Origin: JAOTYV01 sp041557595
GTDB lineage: Bacteria; Pseudomonadota; Alphaproteobacteria; UBA8366
DNA: 45,304 nt
Direction of reading: 5' to 3'
Assembly: GCA_041557595.1 (NCBI GenBank)
Contig: JBFFGE010000010.1
Span: 1-45,304 of the forward strand
Below are positions 32,829-42,110 of this stretch, in pieces. The notes below the pieces were generated by a model. It saw only the letters and a list, made by a program, of their open reading frames with translations. It did not search any database and had not been told where the DNA came from. Position 1 is the first letter of the stretch; every line of letters starts with the position of its first letter. The position numbers and the translations under genes were made by a program.

Positions 32829-34588
32829 TGTGCGGCATCGCGGGCATCATGACGCGGGACGGCTCGGCGCCGGATCCGGAGACAATCGAGAAACTCCGCC
32901 AATTCGTCCATCATCGCGGCCCGGATGGCGACGGTATCCATCGCTCCGGCAACCTCGCGATGATCCAAACCCGACTGGCGATTATCGATCTCGAAACCGG
33001 CGATCAACCGTTCTACGAGCCGCGCGGCGCCGCCCTCGTCGCGAATGGCGAAATCTACAACTATGTGGAATTGCGCCGCGAACTTTCGGATGTCGAATTC
33101 TCGACCCAATCGGACTGCGAACCGCCGCTGCATCTCTACCGCCGCATGGGCAACCGCTACACCGATGCGCTGCGGGGCATGTACGCGATTGCGATTCACG
33201 ATCCGGTGGAAGACGCCCTGATCCTGAGCCGCGACCCTTTCGGCATCAAGCCACTGTATTATGTGGAAACGGCACAAAGCTTTGCCTTCGCGTCGCAGCC
33301 CGTCGCGCTGATCGAGGCCGGGTTGATCCCCGCCGAGATGGAACCGGACCGGCGCGACGAATTGCTGCAAGTCCAATTTACTTGCGGCCGCGAGACGATC
33401 TTCCGCGGCATCAACCGGGTGTTGCCCGGCGAGACGTTGATCGTGCGCAACGGCCGCATTGTCGATCGGCTGCGCCAGCCTGCCCTTTCCGATAACGGAC
33501 ACCACCCGACCGGCGTGGACGGCCTCGTTGTACAGCTCGACAAAATCCTCGAAAACAGCGTCGAAATGCATCAGCGCTCCGATGTCCCCTACGGTCTGTT
33601 CCTGTCGGGCGGTATCGATTCGAGCGCAATTCTGGCATTGATGAGCCGGCTGAACGATCGACCGGTGCGAAGCTTCACCGTGGGATTCAGCGGCACACAG
33701 GTGTATGACGAACGCGAGCATGCCCGGATGCTCGCCCACTCGGTCGGCGCCGAACATGTCGAAGTCGAGTTCGGCGAGGCCGATTTCTGGTCATTGCTGC
33801 CGCAAATTGCCGCCGATATGGACGACCCGGCGGCGGATTATGCAATCCTGCCGACATGGAAACTCGCACAGACCGCGGCGCGGGATCTCAAGGTCGTACT
33901 GTGCGGCGAAGGCGGCGACGAGCTTTTCGCCGGCTATGGCAGATATCGCACCTTGCTGCGGCCATGGTGGCTCGGCGGCCGGGCGATCCGGGCACGCGGC
34001 ATTTTCGACGGACTCGGCGTGCTTCGGGAAGAAAGCAACCGTTGGCGGGACGGCCTGACCGCGTCCGAGGCAACCGCGGCGAGCGAAGGCCGGACGAAGC
34101 TGCAGATCGCCCAGGCAACCGATTGCGCCGACTGGCTGCCGAACGATCTCCTGACCAAGCTCGACCGCTGCTTGATGGCGCACGGCATGGAAGGCCGAAC
34201 GCCGTTTCTGGATCGCGAGGTCGCCGCCTTCGCATTCGGTCTGCCCGATCAGGTCAAGATTCGTGAAGGCAAGGGAAAATGGCTGTTGCGGCGCTGGCTT
34301 AACGGCGTGATGCCGGATGCCAAACCGTTCGAGCGGAAACGCGGCTTTACCGTTCCCGTGGGCGAATGGATCAATCACCAAGCGGATCGTCTCGGCCCGC
34401 TTGTGGCGGGTCTGCCGGCGATCGAGGAAATCGCCAAGCCGGATGCCGTAATCCGATTGTTCAGCACGAAAAACAAGCGAGCGGGTTTTGCCGCCTGGAC
34501 ACTCCTTTTCTATGCGCTTTGGTATCGGCGGCATATGGAGGGCATAACGGCCAAGGGGGATGTTTTCGACACGCTGACGCATCGATGA
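32828..34588 (+). CDS. asnB: Asparagine synthetase B-type glutamine amidotransferase
   Basis: A 586-residue two-domain enzyme. Cys2 after the initiator (MCGIAG) is the glutaminase nucleophile, with NGEIYNY and RDPFGIKPLYY in the N-terminal domain. SGGIDSSAI is the ATP-pyrophosphatase loop, with GEGGDELFAGYGRY and the C-terminal KRGFTVPVGEW. The ATG shares a base with the GT4 stop (TAATG). In glycan clusters such enzymes often amidate a sugar acid or peptide instead of making free asparagine, so that role is more likely here (inference). Confidence 0.92.
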   Translation: MCGIAGIMTRDGSAPDPETIEKLRQFVHHRGPDGDGIHRSGNLAMIQTRLAIIDLETGDQPFYEPRGAALVANGEIYNYVELRRELSDVEFSTQSDCEPPLHLYRRMGNRYTDALRGMYAIAIHDPVEDALILSRDPFGIKPLYYVETAQSFAFASQPVALIEAGLIPAEMEPDRRDELLQVQFTCGRETIFRGINRVLPGETLIVRNGRIVDRLRQPALSDNGHHPTGVDGLVVQLDKILENSVEMHQRSDVPYGLFLSGGIDSSAILALMSRLNDRPVRSFTVGFSGTQVYDEREHARMLAHSVGAEHVEVEFGEADFWSLLPQIAADMDDPAADYAILPTWKLAQTAARDLKVVLCGEGGDELFAGYGRYRTLLRPWWLGGRAIRARGIFDGLGVLREESNRWRDGLTASEATAASEGRTKLQIAQATDCADWLPNDLLTKLDRCLMAHGMEGRTPFLDREVAAFAFGLPDQVKIREGKGKWLLRRWLNGVMPDAKPFERKRGFTVPVGEWINHQADRLGPLVAGLPAIEEIAKPDAVIRLFSTKNKRAGFAAWTLLFYALWYRRHMEGITAKGDVFDTLTHR

Positions 34589-34620
34589 CCGGGTGACGCC
34601 GAACAAACGAGAGGCCTGTT

Positions 34621-34817
34621 ATGTCGCAATCCTACGCCTCGCTGATCACGAACGGATTTTGGGCAATGCCAAGCGGCACCGCGGAAGCCGATCTCGGCCT
34701 TCGCAATGGCAAAATCGTCGACCTCGGCACGCCATGCGCGAGGATATGCCGAGCGATGCGCCGGTCGGCCAACCTGTACGCTTCAACGACAGTTTGGCGC
34801 CGGCCGCCGAAAACTAA
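34621..34817 (+). pseudogene. Amidohydrolase (dihydropyrimidinase-like) remnant, frameshifted
   Basis: From an ATG with a GAGAGG site, the first 38 codons read like the N-terminus of a dihydropyrimidinase or related amidohydrolase (SLITNGFW, then AEADLGLRNGKIVDLG, with high GC3). After about 34731 the coding signal moves to the -1 frame, giving a GC3-rich tail (DMPSDAPVGQPVRFNDSLA) that ends in TAA at 34815. The metal-binding HxH and everything else of a normal enzyme of about 450 residues is absent. It is best read as a deletion remnant that touches the stop of the convergent response regulator. A real 67-residue peptide is the alternative. Confidence 0.5.
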
Positions 34818-35803
34818 TGCATGAGGCCGGACATCTCCGGCGTGTGAAGCTCCGGTCCATGCTGCGTCTTCTTGCGCTGGCCCAAATCGTCCACCGCCGT
34901 GGCAATTTCCATCAATGCGAAGGTCGCATCGCTCCCAGAATAGGTACTCGTCAAAATCTTGCTGGCGAGCGGCTTGAGCTGCGCAACAAGATTTGGGTCC
35001 GCCCGGCGCGGACGTACATGAATTCTTTCTACAATATCCAACAGCGCGAGGAAATCGTCGGCGAGGTCGGCAAACCGGGTCTCCGCGATATGCGGTAGAA
35101 TCTCTCCGGCAGTCGACAGTATCCGGCCGAGATGCGCTTTTGTCTCGTCGGTGATGGCGTCCGATTCAAATGCGTTGATGACCATGCCGACGAGGAACGC
35201 GATTTGGTACGAAACCCTGATCAACCGCGTCTCGGTCATCTCCGCCATTAGCGCCGCGATTTCCATATTCAGGGATTCAGCGTCGACCGGACGTCCTTCC
35301 AGCTTCTCTTTCAGCGTATTGGGAACCCGATATTGCGTCGGTCCCGCGGCATTCAACCGATCTCGCCGGTCTGGACCGAGATAATCCGCGGTGACGACGA
35401 AGAGGCTCCGCCCGCTGACGATGTTCTCGATACGAGCGAAAAGCTGGGCCGGAGCCAATGGCTTGACCAACAGGGTATCGGCGCCGCTGTCGATAACGCG
35501 CCGCACCAGTTGCCGATCGGATTGCCAGCTTGTCACGATGATCGCGATAAACGGGTTCTTTCCGACCTTGCCGCTCCGGATGTCGCGCACCAGTTCGGTT
35601 GCGTCGCCATCGGGCATGTCCACGTCGAGAATCAACAGATCGGCCCCGGTCGTATTCAGGATTTCCGTGAGCAGCGACAGGCGGCTTATTGCACGAATAT
35701 TGCGGTATCCGTCATTGGTCAGCGCATTGCGGAAACTCTGCCGCATATAGGCATCGCCATCCGCCAGAAGAATATTCGCACTCGATTTGATGAATCCGTC
35801 CAT
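34814..35803 (-). CDS. Response regulator with unassigned C-terminal domain
   Basis: A 329-residue protein. Residues 9-125 form a receiver domain with acidic D15 and D17 (LLADGDAY), phospho-acceptor D60 (LLILDVDMPDG), T91 and K114 (LLVKPLAP). The remaining 200 residues are mostly helical and show no DNA-binding, GGDEF, EAL or histidine kinase motif that I recognise. The start at 35803 follows AGGGGA; a GTG-side extension is possible. No kinase gene is adjacent. It follows ppdK on the same strand with a 255-base gap and probably has its own promoter. Confidence 0.85.
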   Translation of the reverse strand: MDGFIKSSANILLADGDAYMRQSFRNALTNDGYRNIRAISRLSLLTEILNTTGADLLILDVDMPDGDATELVRDIRSGKVGKNPFIAIIVTSWQSDRQLVRRVIDSGADTLLVKPLAPAQLFARIENIVSGRSLFVVTADYLGPDRRDRLNAAGPTQYRVPNTLKEKLEGRPVDAESLNMEIAALMAEMTETRLIRVSYQIAFLVGMVINAFESDAITDETKAHLGRILSTAGEILPHIAETRFADLADDFLALLDIVERIHVRPRRADPNLVAQLKPLASKILTSTYSGSDATFALMEIATAVDDLGQRKKTQHGPELHTPEMSGLMH

Positions 35804-35844
35804 CGACCCGGTTCCCCTACCACCGCCCATCGCCCGGGCAGATA

Positions 35845-35864
35845 TCTAAAATTTGTCTAAAATT
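35845..35864 (-). promoter_or_regulatory. AT-rich upstream region of the response regulator with an 11-base-period repeat
   Basis: TCTAAAATT occurs at 35845-35853 and 35856-35864, one helical turn apart, in a strongly AT-rich stretch (about 35845-35900) 42 bases before the ATG. This is a plausible binding site for a regulator or for RNA polymerase. The rest of the gap to 36058 shows no gene. Confidence 0.35.
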
Positions 35865-36058
35865 GGATTTAATTCGAATTATCAAGCATTTATCATTATT
35901 CGCACAAAGCGAAAATAGTCCTATGATACTGGTCACAGGTTGCAAAAATAACTGCGTATACAGTCTAAAAGCGGCGCGGTTCGCTGCGAAATACCGGACA
36001 GATTGGATCGTCGGGTCCGAAACTTGGACCGGCGATCCAATGACCGAAGCGCGGAGCG

Positions 36059-38722
36059 TTACTCGGCGTCTATGGCTGCCTGGGCGGCGGCGAGCCGGGC
36101 AATCGGCACCCGGAACGGGGAGCAGGAGACATAATCCAGACCGACGGATTCGCAAAACGCGATCGAGGCGGGATCGCCGCCATGTTCGCCGCAAATTCCA
36201 AGCTTGATGTCCTGGCGGGTCGCACGTCCCCGTTCGGCCGAGATCTTGACCAACTCGCCGACACCGGAGTCGTCGATAGAGACGAATGGATCATGCGCAA
36301 AGATTCCCTCGCGCTCATAGGCCTGCATGAAGCTGGCCGCATCGTCCCGGCTCAACCCGTAGGTCGTTTGCGTCAGATCGTTCGTGCCGTAGCTGAAGAA
36401 TTCCGCGGCGCCCGCAATTTCCCCGCTTAGCAGCGCGGCGCGAGGCACTTCGATCATCGTGCCGACCATGTACTCCGGCCGCCGACCGGCCTCGCTCGCG
36501 ACGTCGTCGGCGACGCGGTCGATCACCGTCTTCAGGATATCCAATTCCCTGAGGGTCGCGACCAATGGCACCATGATCTCGAGTTGCACCGCCTCACCGG
36601 TCTTTTCGAGAACCGCCAACGCCGCCTCGAAGATTGCCCGCGCCTGCATTTCGGGAATTTCCGGATAGCTGATCGCCAACCGGCATCCACGGTGGCCGAG
36701 CATCGGGTTGGATTCCTCCAATTGCAATGCCCGCTGGCGCACCTGATCCACGGTCATTCCAGACGCTTTTGCGACCTCGGCGAGTTCCTCCTCGCCCTTG
36801 GGAAGGAATTCGTGCAATGGCGGGTCGAGCAACCGGATGGTCACCGGCAGCCCCTTCATGATCTCGAATATCTCGATGAAATCCGCCCGCTGCATCGGCA
36901 AGATTTTGGCCAGCGCCGCGCGCCGCGCTTTCTCGTCGGCGCCGACGATCATTTCCCGCATCGCGACAATCCGGTCTGCGTCGAAGAACATGTGCTCGGT
37001 CCGGCAAAGACCGATTCCTTCCGCGCCGAATTCGAGGGCGGTTCGGCAATCATCGGGCGTTTCCGCGTTGGTGCGGATACGCATCCGCCTGATCTCGTCT
37101 GCCCACGCCATGATGCGCGCGAAGTCACCGGACAATTCCGGCTGAATCGTCGGCACCCGTCCCAACATTACTTCGCCGGTGGCGCCGTCGATCGTGATTT
37201 CTTCCCCCTCTTTGATCGTCAGATCGCCGGCAAACATGACCTTGGTGCGATAGTCGACCCGTAATTCTCCCGCGCCCGCCACGCAGGGCCGGCCCATGCC
37301 GCGGGCAACCACGGCGGCATGGCTGGTCATGCCGCCTCGTGTGGTCAGAATTCCCTGAGCCGCATGCATGCCGTGAATATCTTCCGGGCTCGTCTCGATC
37401 CGCACGAGGACGACCTTGCCCCCTTCTTCCGCGGCCTTCTCCGCCTGGTCGGCACTGAACACCACCCGGCCCGACGCCGCGCCCGGCGACGCGGGAAGTC
37501 CGCGGGCAACCACCTTGCGCTCCGCATCGGGATCCAATGTCGGATGCAGCAATTGATCGAGCGACGACGGTTCGATGCGCGAGACAGCGGTCTTCCGGTC
37601 AATCAGTCCCTCGTCGACCATTTCGGCGGCAATCTTGAGCGCCGCTGCCGCCGTGCGCTTCCCCGAGCGCGTCTGCAGCATGTAGAGTTTGCCCCGCTGC
37701 ACCGTGAATTCGATGTCCTGCATGTCGGTGTAGTGGGTTTCCAGGCGCTTGCGCACCTCGTCGAGTTGTCCGAAAACCTCCGGCATGACTTCTTCCATGG
37801 CCGGCAAATCGGAGCCGTTCTGCCGTTTACCCTCGAGCGTCAGATGCTGCGGCGTCCGAATGCCGGCAACCACGTCCTCGCCTTGGGCATTGACCAGATA
37901 TTCGCCGTAGAAATCGTTCTTACCGGTCGAGGGGTCGCGCGTGAACGCGACGCCGGTCGCACAATCCTCGCCCATATTGCCGAACACCATCGCCTGAACG
38001 TTGACCGCGGTGCCCCAGTTTTCCGGAATGCCATGCAATCGCCGATAGGTCACGGCGCGCGGAATCATCCAGCTGTTGAAGACGGCCTTGATCGCACCCC
38101 ACAGCTGTTCCTTCGGATCCTGTGGAAAGGGACGCCCCAATTCCGCATCGACCTTTTCCATATACGCCGCCACCACAGATTTCAGGTCGTCGGCGGTGAG
38201 TTCCGTATCGAGGAAGACGCCCCGGTCCTCCTTGTGCAAATCGAGCAGGTCTTCGAAGTGATAATGATCGACGCCGAGAACGACATCGCTATACATCTGA
38301 ATGAACCGACGATAGCTGTCATAGGCGAAACGCGCATCACCGCTGCTCTTCGCCAGCCCCTCGACCGTCTCGTCGTTCAGCCCGAGATTCAACACCGTAT
38401 CCATCATACCCGGCATCGATACCCGGGCGCCCGACCGCACGGATACCAGCAGCGGATTTTCCGGGTCGCCGAATTTCGCATCGACCTCTCGCTCGATCGA
38501 TGCCAGCGCCGCTTCGACCTGCTGCTCCAGCGCGTCGGGAAACTTTTTACCCTTTTCATAAAAATAGGTGCACAATTTGGTGGTAATCGTAAATCCGGAC
38601 GGAACCGGCAGGCCCAAATTCGACATTTCGGCAAGATTGGCCCCTTTGCCGCCGAGTAGATTGCGCATGTCGGCCCGGCCTTCCGCCGTTCCGCCACCAA
38701 AGCTGTAAACCCATTTATCCAT
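36059..38722 (-). CDS. ppdK: Pyruvate, phosphate dikinase
   Basis: An 887-residue enzyme that interconverts pyruvate, ATP and phosphate with PEP, AMP and pyrophosphate. The N-terminal ATP-grasp region starts KWVYSFGGG and includes NLLGGKGANLAEM; the swivelling phosphohistidine domain has GGMTSHAAVVARGMG; the C-terminal PEP-binding domain has LGHRGCRLAI and GICGEHGGDP with the catalytic Cys. Length is as expected. It starts eight bases after the glyS stop and so belongs to the glyQS transcript. This synteny is known from Rhodospirillales-type genomes. Confidence 0.97.
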   Translation of the reverse strand: MDKWVYSFGGGTAEGRADMRNLLGGKGANLAEMSNLGLPVPSGFTITTKLCTYFYEKGKKFPDALEQQVEAALASIEREVDAKFGDPENPLLVSVRSGARVSMPGMMDTVLNLGLNDETVEGLAKSSGDARFAYDSYRRFIQMYSDVVLGVDHYHFEDLLDLHKEDRGVFLDTELTADDLKSVVAAYMEKVDAELGRPFPQDPKEQLWGAIKAVFNSWMIPRAVTYRRLHGIPENWGTAVNVQAMVFGNMGEDCATGVAFTRDPSTGKNDFYGEYLVNAQGEDVVAGIRTPQHLTLEGKRQNGSDLPAMEEVMPEVFGQLDEVRKRLETHYTDMQDIEFTVQRGKLYMLQTRSGKRTAAAALKIAAEMVDEGLIDRKTAVSRIEPSSLDQLLHPTLDPDAERKVVARGLPASPGAASGRVVFSADQAEKAAEEGGKVVLVRIETSPEDIHGMHAAQGILTTRGGMTSHAAVVARGMGRPCVAGAGELRVDYRTKVMFAGDLTIKEGEEITIDGATGEVMLGRVPTIQPELSGDFARIMAWADEIRRMRIRTNAETPDDCRTALEFGAEGIGLCRTEHMFFDADRIVAMREMIVGADEKARRAALAKILPMQRADFIEIFEIMKGLPVTIRLLDPPLHEFLPKGEEELAEVAKASGMTVDQVRQRALQLEESNPMLGHRGCRLAISYPEIPEMQARAIFEAALAVLEKTGEAVQLEIMVPLVATLRELDILKTVIDRVADDVASEAGRRPEYMVGTMIEVPRAALLSGEIAGAAEFFSYGTNDLTQTTYGLSRDDAASFMQAYEREGIFAHDPFVSIDDSGVGELVKISAERGRATRQDIKLGICGEHGGDPASIAFCESVGLDYVSCSPFRVPIARLAAAQAAIDAE

Positions 38723-38730
38723 ACTGAAAA

Positions 38731-40881
38731 TTAACCCTCAATCTTCGAAAAATCGGCTGCATGCCGAAGCGTATCTCCTATCGCCGACAGCAAACGCAAT
38801 CTGTTTTCCCGCAACGCCCCATCGTCGATATTGACGGTGACACCTTCAAAAAAATCGTCGACCGGCTTCCGCAATCCGGCCATTGCGCGCATCGCCGCCG
38901 AGAAATCCTCTTTTTCGAGCGATGCATTCGCCGACGCCGAAACCTTCTCTAACGCCGAAAAAAGTGCGGTTTCCTCATTTTGAGCGAAAGCGTTCTTATT
39001 CACGCCCCCGTTGTAATCGGTCTTGTCCTTCTTTTCTTCGATCCTGACGATATTCGCTGCCCGCTTATAGGCGACCAGCAAATTGGCGCCGTCATCCTCC
39101 GCCAAGAATTTCTCCAGCGCCTCCACCCGCGCCAACAACCGGACCAAATCGTCTTCCGTACCGCCGCCCGGCCGATCCACCGCAAATATCGCGGAAATCA
39201 GATCGTGACGGACGCCATGGTCCCGCAAACTAACCTTCAACCGATCGGCGAAGAATTCCAGCAGATCGCCCAAAATCCGCCCACGAACAGCCTGGTCGAG
39301 ACCGCCCTTTGCATCCGCCTCGATGCCGGCGCGAACCGCAGCGTTGTCCTGATTTAGGTAACCCGTTATCGCCGCTTGGAACACATCTCCTAAGGACAGT
39401 CGAAGATCGTTCTCCCGTACTAGACGGATTACACCCAGGGCGGCGCGACGCAATCCATACGGATCGCGCGACCCGGTCGGCTTTTCGTCGATGGCGAAAA
39501 ATCCGGCCAGGGTGTCGATCTTGTCCGCGAGCGCCACACAGACCGATACCGGCGCCGTCGGGCATTGGTCGTTCGGACCCAGCGGCGAGTAGTGCTGCGC
39601 GATCGCGTTTGCGACCTCGGGGTGCTCGCCATCGTTCAGGGCGTAGTACCGCCCCATAATCCCTTGCAATTCCGGGAATTCGCCGACCATGCCGGTGACG
39701 AGGTCCGCCTTGCACAGCCGCGCCGCCGCGCCGACCCGGTCGCGTTCGGCACCCGGCACCAGCGGTGCGAGCGCGACCGCAAGCGCCTGCAGCCGGTCGA
39801 CCTTGTGGTCGAGCGTCCCGAGCTTGGCGTGAAATACGATGTGTTCGAGCTGCGGCACCCGGCTGGACAGGCTTTCCTTGCAATCCTGGTCCCAGAAAAA
39901 TTTGGCATCCGCGAGGCGCGCCCGAAGCACCCGCTCGTTTCCCGCGACGATGCGCGCGCCGCCATCCGCGGTCTCGATATTAGCGACCATGCCAAATCGC
40001 GGCACCAGTGCGCCGTCCTTGTCGAGCAACGAGAAATATTTCTGGTGCGTCCGCATCGACGAGGTCAGCACCTCGTGCGGGACGTCCATGAAGGCGTCAT
40101 CGATCGCGCCGATCAGCGCGACCGGCCATTCGACAAGGCCGGTCACCTCGTCCAGCAGGGCCGGATCTTCGCGGACCATCAGGTTTTCCGCGTCGGCGAG
40201 CCTGGTCAATCCCTCCAGAATGCGCGCCTTTCGTGCGGCCGGTTCGACGATGACCTTGGCCTTCTCGAGCTTGTCCCGGTACTGCTTGAACGATTTGACG
40301 GCGATCCGCGCCGGCGCATGGAAGCGATGGCCGCGGGTGGTATCCGTCATCGCCAGACTGCCCCCCTGAAGATCGATTGCGCCGGCAAGCGGTTTTCCGT
40401 CGAATATCGCGAGCACCGAGTGCAGCGGACGGACCCAGCGAAATCCCGTTGCCGCCCAGCGCATGGACTTCGGCCATGGCAGTTTCGCAATCGCGTCGGT
40501 CAGAATTCCGGGCAACACATCCGCGCCGGCCATCCCTTTCCGCTCGATAACGGCGAACAGGAATGTGCCCTTCGGCGTTTCGCGCGCTTCGCATTGATCG
40601 ATCGAATCGAGCCCGACGCTGCCGAGAAACCCCTGGATTGCCCGATCGGGCGCATCGTTCCGCGGACCGCGCCGCTCCTCGCGGAGATCCGGTTGCGTGG
40701 CGGGAATTCCCTCGACAACCAGCACGAGCCGCCGCGGCGCGGCGTATGTCTCCGCCCCTGCCCCTTCAAGCCCGGCTTTTTCCAATCCCTCGACCACCAA
40801 ACGGCGTAAATCCTCCGCTGCGCGCGCCTGCATGCGCGCAGGGATTTCCTCCGACAGAATTTCGAGCAGCAGCTCCGGCAT
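38731..40881 (-). CDS. glyS: Glycine-tRNA ligase, beta subunit
   Basis: A 716-residue tRNA-recognition and editing-like subunit of the alpha2beta2 glycyl-tRNA synthetase. The start MPELLLEILSEEIPARMQ is the classic N-terminus, RRLVLVVEGI follows near residue 50, and the C-terminal part holds the anticodon-binding domain. The ATG at 40881 shares its base with the glyQ stop (TAATG), so the subunits are made from coupled messages. Upstream in-frame ATGs lie inside glyQ. Confidence 0.96.
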   Translation of the reverse strand: MPELLLEILSEEIPARMQARAAEDLRRLVVEGLEKAGLEGAGAETYAAPRRLVLVVEGIPATQPDLREERRGPRNDAPDRAIQGFLGSVGLDSIDQCEARETPKGTFLFAVIERKGMAGADVLPGILTDAIAKLPWPKSMRWAATGFRWVRPLHSVLAIFDGKPLAGAIDLQGGSLAMTDTTRGHRFHAPARIAVKSFKQYRDKLEKAKVIVEPAARKARILEGLTRLADAENLMVREDPALLDEVTGLVEWPVALIGAIDDAFMDVPHEVLTSSMRTHQKYFSLLDKDGALVPRFGMVANIETADGGARIVAGNERVLRARLADAKFFWDQDCKESLSSRVPQLEHIVFHAKLGTLDHKVDRLQALAVALAPLVPGAERDRVGAAARLCKADLVTGMVGEFPELQGIMGRYYALNDGEHPEVANAIAQHYSPLGPNDQCPTAPVSVCVALADKIDTLAGFFAIDEKPTGSRDPYGLRRAALGVIRLVRENDLRLSLGDVFQAAITGYLNQDNAAVRAGIEADAKGGLDQAVRGRILGDLLEFFADRLKVSLRDHGVRHDLISAIFAVDRPGGGTEDDLVRLLARVEALEKFLAEDDGANLLVAYKRAANIVRIEEKKDKTDYNGGVNKNAFAQNEETALFSALEKVSASANASLEKEDFSAAMRAMAGLRKPVDDFFEGVTVNIDDGALRENRLRLLSAIGDTLRHAADFSKIEG

Positions 40882-41759
40882 TACAGAAGCCCCTGGCTTT
40901 GCAGCCACCCGGCGCAGCACGCCTTGGCCAGGTCTCGCACCCGCAGAATAAACGACTGCCGTTCGGTCACGCTGATCACGCCGCGCGCATCGAGAAGATT
41001 GAACAAATGGCTGGCCTTGAGACAATGATCATAGGCGGGAAGCGGCAGGTTCGCTTCGGTCAGCGCGACGCATTCGCGCTCCGCGTCCGCGAAATGCCGC
41101 AACAGCATCTCCGTATCCGCGCGTTCGAAGTTATAGGCGGAATATTGCCGTTCCGCCTCAAGGTAGATGTCGCCGTAACTCTTGCCGCCCTTATCGGCGG
41201 GTACGCCGTCCCAATCGAGGTCATAAACCCGCTCGACGCCCTGGACATACATGGCGAGCCGTTCGAGGCCGTATGTCAGCTCGGTACAAACCGGGTTGCA
41301 ATCGAAGCCACCGACTTGCTGAAAATAGGTGAATTGGCTGACTTCCATGCCATCGCACCAGACTTCCCAGCCCAGCCCCCAGGCGCCGAGCGTCGGGCTC
41401 TCCCAATCGTCCTCGACAAATCGAATGTCGTGCTGCATCGGATCGATGCCGAGCGCCTCGAGACTGCCGAGATACAATGCCTGACTATCCGCGGGCGACG
41501 GCTTCAGGATCACCTGAAACTGGTAATAATGCTGCAACCGGTTGGGATTTTCGCCGTACCGTCCATCGGTCGGCCGCCGCGACGGCTGAACATAGGCGAC
41601 ATTCCAGGGTTCGGGGCCAAGGGACCGCAGCGTTGTCGCCCAATGGAAGGTGCCCGCGCCGACCTCCATATCGTAGGGCTGGAGGATGACACAACCATGG
41701 CCCGCCCAGAACTGCTGGAGCGTTAAGATAAGCGATTGAAAACTATTGTCGGAGGCCAT
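40881..41759 (-). CDS. glyQ: Glycine-tRNA ligase, alpha subunit
   Basis: A 292-residue catalytic subunit that makes glycyl-adenylate and charges tRNA(Gly). It begins SFQSLILTLQQFWAGHGCVI and carries EVGAGTFHWATTLRSLGPEP, YVQPSRRPTDGRYGENPNR and LGWEVWCDGMEVSQFTYFQQ, all characteristic. Length is the usual one. It heads glyQ-glyS-ppdK; 66 bases separate it from the small zinc-ribbon gene upstream on the same strand. Confidence 0.97.
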   Translation of the reverse strand: MASDNSFQSLILTLQQFWAGHGCVILQPYDMEVGAGTFHWATTLRSLGPEPWNVAYVQPSRRPTDGRYGENPNRLQHYYQFQVILKPSPADSQALYLGSLEALGIDPMQHDIRFVEDDWESPTLGAWGLGWEVWCDGMEVSQFTYFQQVGGFDCNPVCTELTYGLERLAMYVQGVERVYDLDWDGVPADKGGKSYGDIYLEAERQYSAYNFERADTEMLLRHFADAERECVALTEANLPLPAYDHCLKASHLFNLLDARGVISVTERQSFILRVRDLAKACCAGWLQSQGLL

Positions 41760-41825
41760 TTTTCGGCCAGTCCCCGTGCGGCCCCGATGTGACGCGGCGC
41801 AACATACTCAGGCCCCGCTGACCGG

Positions 41826-42056
41826 TCAATAAGGACAAGACTTCTTGCCGCAATCCTTTGCCGATTTCGCGACCACAAAGGTCTTGCATACCGGACATTC
41901 GATCATATCACCCGAAACCTGCGCAGCCTGGTTTTTTTCCTCTTCCAGCCGTTTCTTGCGCTTCTCGTCCAATCGGCTGACGAATTTGAAGCCATACCAA
42001 ACGCCCAGTACGACAAGAACCAGTATCAGGAGCTTTCCCAGTCCGAATCCAAACAT
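41826..42056 (-). CDS. Small membrane-anchored zinc-ribbon protein (PP0621-like)
   Basis: A 76-residue protein: one transmembrane segment (about 8-24, LGKLLILVLVVLGVWYGFK), a charged, coiled linker rich in Lys and Glu, and a C-terminal zinc ribbon with CPVC and C-x4-C (CPVCKTFV, then CGKKSCPY). This matches the short PP0621-type proteins found near translation genes. The start at 42056 (MFGFGLGK) is chosen because an upstream in-frame ATG (42104) would put a basic, non-hydrophobic tail before the membrane helix. Function unknown. Confidence 0.75.
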   Translation of the reverse strand: MFGFGLGKLLILVLVVLGVWYGFKFVSRLDEKRKKRLEEEKNQAAQVSGDMIECPVCKTFVVAKSAKDCGKKSCPY

Positions 42057-42110
42057 GACACGATTTCCTCGAGGCGCCCGCGCGGGCCCAACCGCGGCGG
42101 TCAAATGGGC

